A stretch of DNA of 12,911 nt, from positions 1 to 12,911 of the forward strand of contig JAFDIC010000074.1 in the NCBI GenBank assembly GCA_019308525.1, in the 5' to 3' direction. Below the pieces are notes generated by a model. It was given only the letters and a program-made list of their open reading frames with translations. It made no database searches and was not told the origin of the DNA. Below, piece by piece: positions 1-6,654 of this stretch. This DNA is from Deltaproteobacteria bacterium (GTDB lineage Bacteria; Desulfobacterota; DSM-4660; Desulfatiglandales; HGW-15). How positions within the stretch are numbered: position 1 is the first letter of the stretch; every line of letters begins with the position of its first letter. Made by a program: the position numbers and the translations under genes.

Positions 1-159
1 TTTTTTGCAGACTTCGAGCGCGGGTCTTGCTCCTTCCCACCCGTAGGTGTCATGATCAAGCAAAGTTCCATCCAGGTCCGTAAATATTACCACAAAAGGG
101 GATTTTTTGTAATCACCCGTTGCCGGGCCCTCTTCCTCAGGCAAATCTTCTTTTTTCAC
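1..159 (-). CDS. HAD-IIB phosphatase, MpgP/GpgP-like (N-terminal 53 aa, runs off the left edge)
   Basis: Reading leftward from GTG at 159 gives 53 codons with no stop before the window edge. After a charged leader of about 20 residues comes FVVIFTDLDGTLLDHDTYGW (residues 22-41), which is HAD motif I (DxDGT: nucleophile D28, acid D30). The HDTYGWEGARPAL stretch is typical of the mannosyl-3-phosphoglycerate phosphatase branch of HAD-IIB enzymes, which remove phosphate from mannosyl- or glucosyl-3-phosphoglycerate. The start lies inside the 3' end of the upstream glycosyltransferase (23-bp overlap), so the two are likely translated together as the two steps of one pathway. Only motif I is visible; the cap and motifs II-IV lie outside the window. 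A later in-frame TTG would remove only five residues. The family is fairly sure; the sugar (glucose or mannose) cannot be told from this piece. Confidence 0.8.
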   Translation of the reverse strand, partial: MKKEDLPEEEGPATGDYKKSPFVVIFTDLDGTLLDHDTYGWEGARPALEVCKK

Positions 160-1501
160 TTTCCACCACTTCGATCAGGTCATAGAAGATTCCGGGTAAT
201 TTGTTGGAAACGCGCTCCCATGAGACAGTCTGGGGAGTCTGAAAGACACTCTGTTGTGTCTTGCCTTCCACTGAAATGATAGCGTCCGCGAGTCCGTCCG
301 CCAGGAAGGGTTTGAACTCGGGATAGGTGTTGACAAACCTGAGGAACCTTTCCGTGAGCTTGTAAGGAGATGTGAGCATATCCCCCGCAATGAGGATGGA
401 ATCCCTGAAGATATCCCTGACGAGATGCTCCTCGTGATCCCTGTTGTATCGAAGGTTGTTGAAACTGGCATCGTCAGAGTATTTCTTTATGAATTCTTCG
501 GCTATGGCCTGATAAGTGATCGCAAGGTCCCTGAAAAAGGTCTCAGCGATATCCACCCCTTCCTCTATGACCAGCGCGTTCATCAAGGTGGTCACAATAT
601 CAACCGCCATTCGATTCAGGCCCTTGCTCGTATCACCTGGAGAAGTTTCCTGGTGTTTGTGGTCAAAGGGGTCTTCAGTAAACATCACCTGAGCACAGGA
701 TGAGGCCTTTCTGTACACTTCAATCAAGGTAAATATTTCAACGCCCCAGTTTGTTGCAAACCTCATCTTCTTCAGTAGATCAGCGTGGAATACAACTTCT
801 CCGGAGAGCTGGTAGTTGAAACCCAGGAGGAAATCTATGAGCCGAAGCATCTTTTCCGCCTTGCTCTCGGTAAATTTCCTCTTGAGGGCCACGAGGAGGG
901 GATCAAGGAGGAGCCGCTTGACCCTGCCATACATCTCCCTCTCCTTGATCCGCGCATAATAGGCCTTTGCAAAATCGTAATTCAAGACCACCACGGGATA
1001 GAGCAGTCGATCCAGCTGGACCCTTTTGAATGTCTTTATATCGGCGTCTAGCAAAGCAATAGACTCTGCGCCGAGGGCTATTGCAATACCGAAGCTCAGG
1101 AACATGTTCTTTCCTTTGCCAGGCTCCTTAATGTTGAATCCCGCGGAGCTAAAGCGCTCGTATATGCTGCTAAAACCAGGGCCGTCGTTCCACTGGATGA
1201 GGGTGTTCTTGAGTCCGTATCTCTGTATCAGATCCCTCAGCAACATGGCGTCCTGTTCAGAGGCCTTGTCCAGCCCGAGTATTATCTGTGAGAGATAGGG
1301 GGTATCCCTCAGTTGCTTGAGAATATTCTCAAATACGGGCAGATTATTGGGGTCCGTGTATTCACTGGCGAGCAAGGGTATTATGAGGACGGTTTTCTTC
1401 CACCTTGAATGGAGCCGCAGCTGGTTCCTCAGGTGTTTCCTGTCCTGCTTGAGGATATGGAAGGTGGTTATTTGAGTCCGGTTTTGTGAGAAATCTGAAA
1501 T
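137..1501 (-). CDS. gpgS: GT81-type glycosyltransferase, probable glucosyl-3-phosphoglycerate synthase
   Basis: Retaining GT-A glycosyltransferase expected to transfer a sugar from an NDP-sugar to 3-phosphoglycerate, the first step to glucosyl- or mannosylglycerate, a compatible solute. Seen in the sequence (numbering from 1501): N-terminal ITTFHILKQDRK near residues 10-22; the first Rossmann strand KKTVLIIPLLASEY near 36-49; EPGKGKNM near 126-133, matching the PGKG sugar-nucleotide loop of GpgS; and LLDADIKTF near 150-158, which contains the DxD metal motif (D152, D154). The next gene encodes an MpgP-like HAD phosphatase, supporting the pathway. The usual start codons would begin the protein at TTG 1375, inside the first beta-strand, and lose 42 family-like residues. 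The frame stays open to a stop just past 1515, and the only well-placed ribosome site (GGGAGGG at 1509-1515, 7-nt spacer) points to ATT at 1501. CTG codons further in are alternatives. Substrate assignment is by motif only; a mannosyl enzyme is possible. Confidence 0.75.
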   Translation of the reverse strand: MSDFSQNRTQITTFHILKQDRKHLRNQLRLHSRWKKTVLIIPLLASEYTDPNNLPVFENILKQLRDTPYLSQIILGLDKASEQDAMLLRDLIQRYGLKNTLIQWNDGPGFSSIYERFSSAGFNIKEPGKGKNMFLSFGIAIALGAESIALLDADIKTFKRVQLDRLLYPVVVLNYDFAKAYYARIKEREMYGRVKRLLLDPLLVALKRKFTESKAEKMLRLIDFLLGFNYQLSGEVVFHADLLKKMRFATNWGVEIFTLIEVYRKASSCAQVMFTEDPFDHKHQETSPGDTSKGLNRMAVDIVTTLMNALVIEEGVDIAETFFRDLAITYQAIAEEFIKKYSDDASFNNLRYNRDHEEHLVRDIFRDSILIAGDMLTSPYKLTERFLRFVNTYPEFKPFLADGLADAIISVEGKTQQSVFQTPQTVSWERVSNKLPGIFYDLIEVVESEKRRFA

Positions 1502-1515
1502 GGCTACTCCCTCCC
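1499..1515 (-). promoter_or_regulatory. Strong Shine-Dalgarno in front of an ATT codon
   Basis: On the minus strand GGGAGGG (1515-1509) is followed by a 7-nt spacer and ATT (1501-1499), in frame with the glycosyltransferase. No ATG, GTG or TTG occurs in that frame between the upstream in-frame TAG and the TTG at 1375. This site therefore decides the start: either a rare ATT initiation, as known for infC, or a sequence error. Confidence 0.5.
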
Positions 1516-1601
1516 TTACGACCTACCAGAAATCTGATAGCTCGGCAAAGACCTCAAGACGGTTGATGCCTTCGGAAAAGTTCCAGATGCAGAGCAACAC
1601 A

Positions 1602-1639
1602 GCCCGCTGGATCCCCTCCCGCGGGGAGGCGGGCTTTTT
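1602..1639. terminator. GC-rich hairpin between ruvB and the glycosyltransferase
   Basis: GCCCGC (1602-1607) pairs with GCGGGC (1629-1634); an inner CTCCC/GGGAG stem closes around GCG, and TTTTT follows at 1635-1639. The T-run suits plus-strand transcription, yet both flanking genes are on the minus strand, where the hairpin is followed only by TGTGTT. It lies 16 bp past the ruvB stop, so it probably ends or attenuates the ruv operon imperfectly. Function in either direction is inferred. Confidence 0.45.
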
Positions 1640-1654
1640 GCCAAGCCACCAAAC

Positions 1655-2677
1655 CTAGAAGAGTTTTTTTTGCACATGCCCTTCCTCCATCTCAATGGAA
1701 AAATGCTTGTAGGCCAGTTTTGTCGCAACCCTTCCCCGTGGTGTCCTCTTTATGTATCCCAACTGAATAAGGTAGGGTTCATAGACGTCTTCAAGGGTGT
1801 CCTTTTCCTCGCTTACAGCGGCAGAAAGGGTATCCAACCCGATGGGGCCGCCATTGAATTTTTCAATTATTGTGAGCATTATGTGGCGGTCCATCTTGTC
1901 CAGGCCCCTGTCATCCACGTCGAGCATGTCAAGGGCCTTTCTGGCCACCTCCCTTGTGATAATTCCGTCTGCTTCTATCTGGGCGTAATCCCTCACTCTC
2001 CTGAGTATCCTGTTGGCGACCCTGGGAGTGCCCCTGGAGCGCCTGGCAATCTCATGGGCCCCTTCTTCGTGGATGGGGATTCCCAGTAAATTGGCGGAAC
2101 GAAGGAGGATCTTTTTCAGGTCCTCGGGTTTATAGAAATCGACCCTGAGCACCACACCGAACCGTTCCCGGAGCGGGGGGGTTAACAGACCGGTCCTTGT
2201 TGTGGCTCCCACAAGGGTAAAAGGGGGAAGGGGAATTTTCATGGTCCTGGCAGAAGGCCCCTGGCCGATGATGATATCGAGCTGGTAGTCTTCCATGGCA
2301 GGATAGAGAATCTCTTCCACCACGTGATTGAGGCGGTGAACCTCATCGATAAAGAGGACATCCCTGGGTTGGAGGCTGGTAAGGATGGCAGCCAGGTCTC
2401 CCGGCCTCTCGATCACGGGCCCAGAGGTGCTGATGATATTCACACCCAGTTCATTGGCAATGATATGTGCCAGGGATGTCTTGCCCAGTCCTGGATTGCC
2501 ATGGAACAGGACGTGATCCAGGGCCTCTGAACGGGCCTTTGCGGCTTCAATGAAGACCTTGAGATTTCTCTTGAGATCCTGTTGACCCTCATATTCATCC
2601 AGGCTCTTGGGTCTGAGGCTTACATCCGCTCCGCTCTCCTCCGGTTGTGGTTGTGGGTCTATGATTCTACTCTCCAT
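1655..2677 (-). CDS. ruvB: Holliday junction branch migration ATPase RuvB
   Basis: Hexameric AAA+ motor that, loaded by RuvA, drives Holliday-junction branch migration in recombinational repair. 340 aa, normal family length. Visible: N-terminal [12 protein letters not shown] (about 21-31); Walker [10 protein letters not shown] (60-68); Walker [12 protein letters not shown] (106-116); sensor-1 region GATTR (157-161); PLRERF (168-173) with arginine-finger candidate R170; [16 protein letters not shown] (215-230) as sensor 2; and a C-terminal winged-helix domain from about 260. The second Walker A residue is N where most RuvB proteins have P, but all ATP-contacting residues (GKT) are kept, so activity should be normal. 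It starts 17 bp after the ruvA stop and has only a weak ribosome site of its own, which fits coupled translation. Last gene of the yebC-ruvCAB operon. Confidence 0.98.
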   Translation of the reverse strand: MESRIIDPQPQPEESGADVSLRPKSLDEYEGQQDLKRNLKVFIEAAKARSEALDHVLFHGNPGLGKTSLAHIIANELGVNIISTSGPVIERPGDLAAILTSLQPRDVLFIDEVHRLNHVVEEILYPAMEDYQLDIIIGQGPSARTMKIPLPPFTLVGATTRTGLLTPPLRERFGVVLRVDFYKPEDLKKILLRSANLLGIPIHEEGAHEIARRSRGTPRVANRILRRVRDYAQIEADGIITREVARKALDMLDVDDRGLDKMDRHIMLTIIEKFNGGPIGLDTLSAAVSEEKDTLEDVYEPYLIQLGYIKRTPRGRVATKLAYKHFSIEMEEGHVQKKLF

Positions 2678-2694
2678 GGGAACACATTACCTGC

Positions 2695-3297
2695 TCAGGC
2701 AAGCAACCTCAATGCCTCTTTTATCAATGCCCCAAGCTCGGTACTTCTTGTTTTTGCAGAGGCCTTTTCCACAGCGCCTCTTGCCGCCTTGGATGAATAG
2801 CCCAAGTTTAAAAGAGCCGACACGGCATCGTCAAGTACCCTTTTCTCTTCACCCGCAAAAAACTGGCTCGGCTCGGCTCTCTCTCCACCCAAGAGGGAGT
2901 GCGCCTTCTCTCTCAGCTCCAGGGCGATACGCTCTGCGGTCTTTTTTCCTACCCCCGGGATGGATTGCAGCCGCAGGGCATCGCCTCCTGCCATGGCTTC
3001 AAGTAGTTCCTGGGGCCCTATGCCTGAGAGAATATTAATGGCCAGCTTTGGGCCGATACCCGCCACGGATTTGAGCATCATGAAGATCTCTTTTTCGAGC
3101 AGTGTCTTAAAACCGAAAAGGAGAATGGCATCCTCCCTGACATGGGTGTAGATATGCAGGCTCACATCTTGATTCTGATCAGGCAAGGCATAAAATGTGG
3201 AAAAGGGTACAATGACTTCGTAGCCGATGCCCGAGTTATCTATAATGACCGACTGAGCGGATTTTTCTACGATTGTCCCATCTAGTCTTGCGATCAT
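2695..3297 (-). CDS. ruvA: Holliday junction DNA helicase subunit RuvA
   Basis: Tetrameric junction-binding protein that flattens the four-way junction and recruits RuvB. 200 aa, as usual. Domain I (OB fold) opens with MIARLDGTIVEK and contains IGYEVIVP (24-31). Domain II carries two helix-hairpin-helix motifs, VAGIGPKLAINIL (78-90) and IPGVGKKTAERIALEL (113-128). A flexible acidic linker (about 138-152) leads to domain III, VLDDAVSALLNLGYSSKAA (154-172), which contacts RuvB. The start ATG is 9 nt from GAGGAG (3312-3307). It lies 33 bp after ruvC and 17 bp before ruvB in one transcription unit. Nothing unusual was seen. Confidence 0.98.
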   Translation of the reverse strand: MIARLDGTIVEKSAQSVIIDNSGIGYEVIVPFSTFYALPDQNQDVSLHIYTHVREDAILLFGFKTLLEKEIFMMLKSVAGIGPKLAINILSGIGPQELLEAMAGGDALRLQSIPGVGKKTAERIALELREKAHSLLGGERAEPSQFFAGEEKRVLDDAVSALLNLGYSSKAARGAVEKASAKTRSTELGALIKEALRLLA

Positions 3298-3330
3298 GAT
3301 CGGGGGCTCCTCTATTATGACATGCTGGAT

Positions 3331-3816
3331 CTACCGATGTTGATGCCCGAAACTTGTCCAGTTCAGATGGCATATGGCGGCGGCCAGGGCATCGGCCGTA
3401 TCAAGACCTGGCTGGTGATCGAGCTTCAGGATGACCTGGACCATGCTGCGCACCTGCTCCTTTGTCGCCCGTCCGTAACCAACTACTGCTTTCTTTATCT
3501 CGAGGGGGCTGTACTCGAATATCTTCAGGTCGCACTGGGTCGCCGCAATCAGCACGGCCCCCCTGGCATGACCGATCTTTAGGGCGCTCTTAACGTTCTT
3601 GGCAAAGAACATATCCTCTATGGCCATTTCCCTGGGAGAAAAACGGGTCATCACATCGACCATGGTTTGGTAGATATTATGTATCCTTTGAAAAAAGGGG
3701 AGGTCACGGGGCAGGTTTATTGCATTCGAATGAATGCACGTCATTTTATTGCCCTTTTTCTCAACAAGGCCATACCCGGTCACGACGGAGCCGGGATCGA
3801 CCCCGAGCACTATCAT
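3331..3816 (-). CDS. ruvC: Crossover junction endodeoxyribonuclease RuvC
   Basis: Dimeric RNase H-fold resolvase that cuts Holliday junctions symmetrically after RuvAB branch migration. 161 aa. The four catalytic carboxylates are in place: D7 (LGVDPGSVVTGYG), E67 (AIEDMFF), D139 and D142 (LDTADALAAAICH). The motif HARGAVLIAA (83-92) and YSPLEIKKAVVGYGRATKEQV (102-122, described by position) also fit RuvC. The ATG shares one base with the yebC stop (TGATG), so translation is probably coupled; GGAGG sits 10 nt upstream inside yebC. The protein is complete and looks active. Confidence 0.98.
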   Translation of the reverse strand: MIVLGVDPGSVVTGYGLVEKKGNKMTCIHSNAINLPRDLPFFQRIHNIYQTMVDVMTRFSPREMAIEDMFFAKNVKSALKIGHARGAVLIAATQCDLKIFEYSPLEIKKAVVGYGRATKEQVRSMVQVILKLDHQPGLDTADALAAAICHLNWTSFGHQHR

Positions 3817-4562
3817 CAGCTCATGGCCTCCATTACCTCATCGGGGATATCGAAGTTGGCATACACGTGACTCACATCGTCGTTATCCTCCAAGGCCTCC
3901 AGGAGGTTCAGCATCTGAGTAGCCTGCTTGCCTTCCACCTTGACCGTAGTCTGGGGAATCATGCTTATTTCAGCCAGGCTGTACACAATGCCATGGTCAT
4001 CAAAGGCCTTCTTGACGGTCTCAAAATCCCCGGGGTCGGTCAGGACTTCGAACTCTGACCTCCCTTCCCTGACATCCTCGGCCCCGGCCTCGAGGGCTGT
4101 CTCAAGAAGCTTTTCCTCGTCCACCTTGTCCTTGTCCACGACTATCAAACCCTTTTTGTGGAACATCCATGCCACGCAACCCGGTTCACCAAGGTTCCCG
4201 CCGTGACGGTCAAAGATGTGTTTGATATCGGCAACGGTCCGGTTCTTGTTATCCGTCAGGCAATCAATGAGCATGGCTACCCCCCCAGGACCGTAACCCT
4301 CATAATTGACTTCTTCATAAGCCGTTCCTTCCAGCTCCCCTGTTCCCTTCTTGATAGCCCTCTCAATGTTTTCCTTCGGCATGTTCTGGGCCTTGGCCGC
4401 CTGGATAGCGGCACGCAAACGTGGATTGCCCGAAGCGTCACCTCCGCCGAGGCGTGCGGCAACGGTGATTTCCTTGTTGAGCCTGGAGAATATCTTCCCC
4501 CTCTTGGCATCCAGTGCGCCCTTCTTGTGCCTGATACTGGCCCATTTCGAATGACCTGACAT
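3816..4562 (-). CDS. yebC: YebC/PmpR/TACO1 family protein
   Basis: 248 aa, full length for the family, beginning with the signature [20 protein letters not shown] and continuing with [12 protein letters not shown], then [17 protein letters not shown] and [19 protein letters not shown]. YebC proteins were long annotated as transcriptional regulators (PmpR type); more recent work ties the family to translation, easing ribosome stalling at proline-rich stretches, like mitochondrial TACO1. It is the first gene of a yebC-ruvC-ruvA-ruvB unit, an arrangement common in proteobacteria; no direct functional link to recombination follows from that. A perfect AGGAGG with good spacing precedes the ATG. 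A palindromic repeat begins 32 bp upstream, so the promoter must lie inside or beyond it; TATGAT on the minus strand at 4782-4777 is a weak -10 candidate with no clear -35. Confidence 0.97.
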   Translation of the reverse strand: MSGHSKWASIRHKKGALDAKRGKIFSRLNKEITVAARLGGGDASGNPRLRAAIQAAKAQNMPKENIERAIKKGTGELEGTAYEEVNYEGYGPGGVAMLIDCLTDNKNRTVADIKHIFDRHGGNLGEPGCVAWMFHKKGLIVVDKDKVDEEKLLETALEAGAEDVREGRSEFEVLTDPGDFETVKKAFDDHGIVYSLAEISMIPQTTVKVEGKQATQMLNLLEALEDNDDVSHVYANFDIPDEVMEAMS

Positions 4563-4593
4563 TAAGGTACCTCCTCAGCAGAAGAATCAATTT

Positions 4594-4737
4594 GATGCTT
4601 CCGTAAAAACCCCGTCTGCGGCGTTGCGCTGCATCTTTAGTCATTGCGACGTATTTCTATGTACGCCTCATTCCTAAAGATTTGCGCGCCTTGCACCTGC
4701 CTGCCGCAGGCAGGTCTGGGGTTTTTCCGAAAGCATC
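4594..4737. repeat. 144-bp imperfect palindrome (MITE/REP-like intergenic element)
   Basis: The ends are near-complementary: 4594-4613 and 4718-4737 pair at 18 of 20 positions (GATGCTT...ACCCC). The centre has ATCTTTAG (4633-4640) facing CTAAAGAT (4674-4681), with further pairing of CATTGCGACGTA and TACGCCTCATT between them. A perfect 9-bp hairpin, ACCTGCCTG-CCG-CAGGCAGGT (4695-4715), is inserted in the right arm. There is no coding potential. It sits between the rlmE stop and the yebC start. I recall similar palindromes between genes in Desulfobacterales genomes, but cannot confirm that here. Confidence 0.8.
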
Positions 4738-4864
4738 AGCCCTTTAAAGTAGGTTCTAATTGTTCACTTATTCGTTATCATACCTTGATCCAGTGAAGGA
4801 TAGATGGCGAATACCTTGCAGTTTAGAAGACAATTTCGCCACTCCCGCGCCAGGCATGAAGCGT

Positions 4865-5461
4865 TTACTCACCCGTGAACCTCAAGCCAAGCAGGTATAT
4901 TTCCCTGCTCCCTTTCCTGACAGCGGCCGGCCTTACAGCTCTTGCGTCTCCAAAATGCCCTGCAAGGGAATCCCTGAACTCCTTCAGGCCTTCCCCCTCG
5001 AACACCTTGCACAGGAAATTGCCGCCTCCCTTCAAGAGTGCAAGGGCAATCCCAAGGGCCCTTTGTGCCAGTTCCAGGGACCGGGCCGAGTCGGATATCC
5101 GAACCCCCGTGGTCTTGGGCGCAAGGTCGCTCAAAACGCAATCGCGGGGACCTACATGTTTTGCCAGCCAGTCCATATCGATTCTGAGGACGTCTGCCTT
5201 GACAAATTTGAAGTTGGGGGCCTTTAGATGTACAGGCTCAAGCAAGTCAAAGCCTACGACTTCTCCCTGACCTCCTACGGCCTTCAAGAGGTACTGGGAC
5301 CAGGAACCTGGATAGCATCCGAGATCGAGGACCCTGTCACCCTTTCTCACCACCCCGAACCTCCTGTCAATCTCCTGGAGCTTGTAGACCGACCTGGCAA
5401 GCCATTTCTCCTGCTTTGCCCGGCGCGCAAAATGATCTTCCCACCTGTTGCCTTTCTTCAT
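4865..5461 (-). CDS. rlmE: 23S rRNA 2'-O-methyltransferase RlmE (FtsJ/RrmJ)
   Basis: SAM-dependent enzyme that methylates the 2'-hydroxyl of a uridine in the A-loop of 23S rRNA (U2552 in E. coli), late in 50S assembly. From ATG 5461 it has 198 aa: MKKGNRWEDHFARRA at the N terminus, then WLARSVYKLQEID with catalytic K27; SAM motif I VLDLGCYPGSWSQYL (44-58); motif SDLAPKTTG with D112; FLCKVFEG with K152; and SREIYLLGL with E187, completing the K-D-K-E tetrad. Motif I has CYPGS where E. coli has AAPGG, a variant I associate with the delta-proteobacterial subgroup. The frame is open upstream to GTG 5527, but the extra 22 residues are not family-like and AGGAG lies too close to that GTG, so ATG 5461 is preferred on homology; it lacks a strong ribosome site. 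Confidence 0.93.
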   Translation of the reverse strand: MKKGNRWEDHFARRAKQEKWLARSVYKLQEIDRRFGVVRKGDRVLDLGCYPGSWSQYLLKAVGGQGEVVGFDLLEPVHLKAPNFKFVKADVLRIDMDWLAKHVGPRDCVLSDLAPKTTGVRISDSARSLELAQRALGIALALLKGGGNFLCKVFEGEGLKEFRDSLAGHFGDARAVRPAAVRKGSREIYLLGLRFTGE

Positions 5462-5527
5462 GCTGGTCGGCTCAAGCCCCATCCACCCTGTATTCGACAA
5501 GCTGCGGGGAATGGAGGATTGAAACAC

Positions 5528-6001
5528 TCCTGGCTGGTATTTTCATTTCTTAGCACATCCCCAAGGCTATTGCAAAAGGTTTGTGATCACCCCTGTAAGG
5601 GGCTCTTTGAAAAAGCAGCATTATATCAAGTTGTTATAATGATCAGGGCAGAATCAGCACAGGGTTTTCCACAAGAGGGTAATGAACCAGGGGATCTAAA
5701 TCCTGTGCGGGCATTTCTTTTCCCTTTCCCCGAGGCGGGGGAAGGGAGGAGGGCGGCTATCCAGGCGGGGAGGAAAGGGGCGATTTCTTGGAATCGGAAT
5801 TTCATCCTTCCTCATAGGATTCTCGTGGAAGCACTCCCCAGTGGCGTTGTGCCCAGCCCTCAGTGACCCAAGGATCTATATCAAGAAATCTTACGAAAAA
5901 ATGTTGTTGGGGTGTTGTCCAGGACGGTGATTTTTGCTATGTACTATGAATTCCGGTGTGAGAAAGGCCTCAAGGAAGTTTGAAGCAAGTGGGAGGAGAA
6001 A
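5528..6001. other. Intergenic region between divergent rlmE and sdhCAB
   Basis: No gene recognised. Visible: a short hairpin CCCCT-GTA-AGGGG (5590-5602); minus-strand TATAAT at 5625-5620 and plus-strand TATAAT at 5635-5640, neither with a convincing -35 at normal spacing; a pyrimidine/purine hairpin at 5722-5746 (10-bp arms, one mismatch, loop GAGGC) with no T-run in either direction; and the sdhC ribosome site GGAGG (5992-5996). Divergent promoters for rlmE and sdh must lie here or nearby. Confidence 0.6.
5915..5947 (+). promoter_or_regulatory. Weak sigma-70-like promoter candidate for sdhCAB
   Basis: TTGTCC (5915-5920) could be a -35. TATGTA (5938-5943) follows at 17 bp and TACTAT (5942-5947) at 21 bp, about 55-65 bp before the sdhC start. 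Both -10 matches are poor. Placement is the main argument. Confidence 0.25.
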
Positions 6002-6652
6002 ATGAATTGGCTGTTTTCCCTCTGTTGGACATCGATTGGCAAAAAGATGATCATGGCGTGTACCGGGTTCGTCTTTTGCATCTTCCTCATCATACATTTC
6101 ATAGGCAACCTTATGATCTTCAGGGGAGGCGATATATTCAATGCCTATTCGGAGCGCCTCCACTCCTTCGGACTCATAATAAACGCGATTGAAATCGGGT
6201 TGCTTGTGCTGGCCCTATTCCATATTACCTTCGCAGCCATTCTGTACTTTGAAAACCTCAGGGCAAGACCTACCAGATACATGTTGAAGAAAAACGCGGG
6301 TGGACGAACCTGGAGTTCCAGGTTGATGCCCTATACCGGTTTGTATCTCCTCTTCTTCGTGACCTTTCACCTGCTTACCTTCCACTTTGCGCAGAGAGAA
6401 GAGAGGACTCTCTATCAACTGGTCGCCGGCGCCTTTGACAGCCCGGCGTATGTAGCTTTTTACGTATTCTCCATGATCGTTGCAGGTCTCCACATAAGGC
6501 ATGGTTTTTGGAGCGCCTTCCAGAGCATTGGTGCAGAGCATCCCAAGTATACGCCGATCATCAGGGGTGGGAGCTTGATATTGAGCATAGTGTTGGCCGT
6601 TGGATTCAGCTCCATCCCCCTTTTCATTCTATGGAACACCTGGGGAGATTAG
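6002..6652 (+). CDS. sdhC: Succinate dehydrogenase/fumarate reductase cytochrome b558 subunit
   Basis: Dihaem membrane anchor that passes electrons between the SdhB iron-sulfur chain and the quinone pool. 216 aa with five hydrophobic segments: about 16-40, 57-84, 108-130, 146-171 and 188-212. Four well-spaced histidines inside helices, H32 (IIHFIGNL), H74 (LFHITFA), H123 (TFHLLTFHF) and H164 (GLHIRHGFW), match in spacing the four axial haem ligands known from Wolinella FrdC, implying two b haems. One large anchor with no separate SdhD fits the type-B (B. subtilis/Wolinella) complex. GGAGG (5992-5996) lies 5 nt from the ATG. First gene of sdhC-sdhA-sdhB; the sdhA ATG follows 2 bp after the stop. 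Menaquinone use, and whether the enzyme runs as succinate oxidase or fumarate reductase, are inferences from the family. Confidence 0.95.
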   Translation: MNWLFSLCWTSIGKKMIMACTGFVFCIFLIIHFIGNLMIFRGGDIFNAYSERLHSFGLIINAIEIGLLVLALFHITFAAILYFENLRARPTRYMLKKNAGGRTWSSRLMPYTGLYLLFFVTFHLLTFHFAQREERTLYQLVAGAFDSPAYVAFYVFSMIVAGLHIRHGFWSAFQSIGAEHPKYTPIIRGGSLILSIVLAVGFSSIPLFILWNTWGD

Positions 6653-6654
6653 GC

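Noticed and set aside
5607..5640. TTGAAA...TATAAT as a plus-strand promoter
   Set aside because: The spacer is 22 bp, too long for a normal sigma-70 promoter, and it is about 360 bp from sdhC.
5722..5746. Hairpin as a terminator
   Set aside because: No T-run follows on either strand and no gene ends there.
5228..5866. Plus-strand 212-codon frame over rlmE and the intergenic region
   Set aside because: Half of it is antisense to a certain rlmE gene; the protein has no recognisable domain and low-complexity composition.
6508..6654. Longer upstream start for sdhA
   Set aside because: It would overlap sdhC almost completely at its 3' end; ATG 6655 has a ribosome site and the family length.
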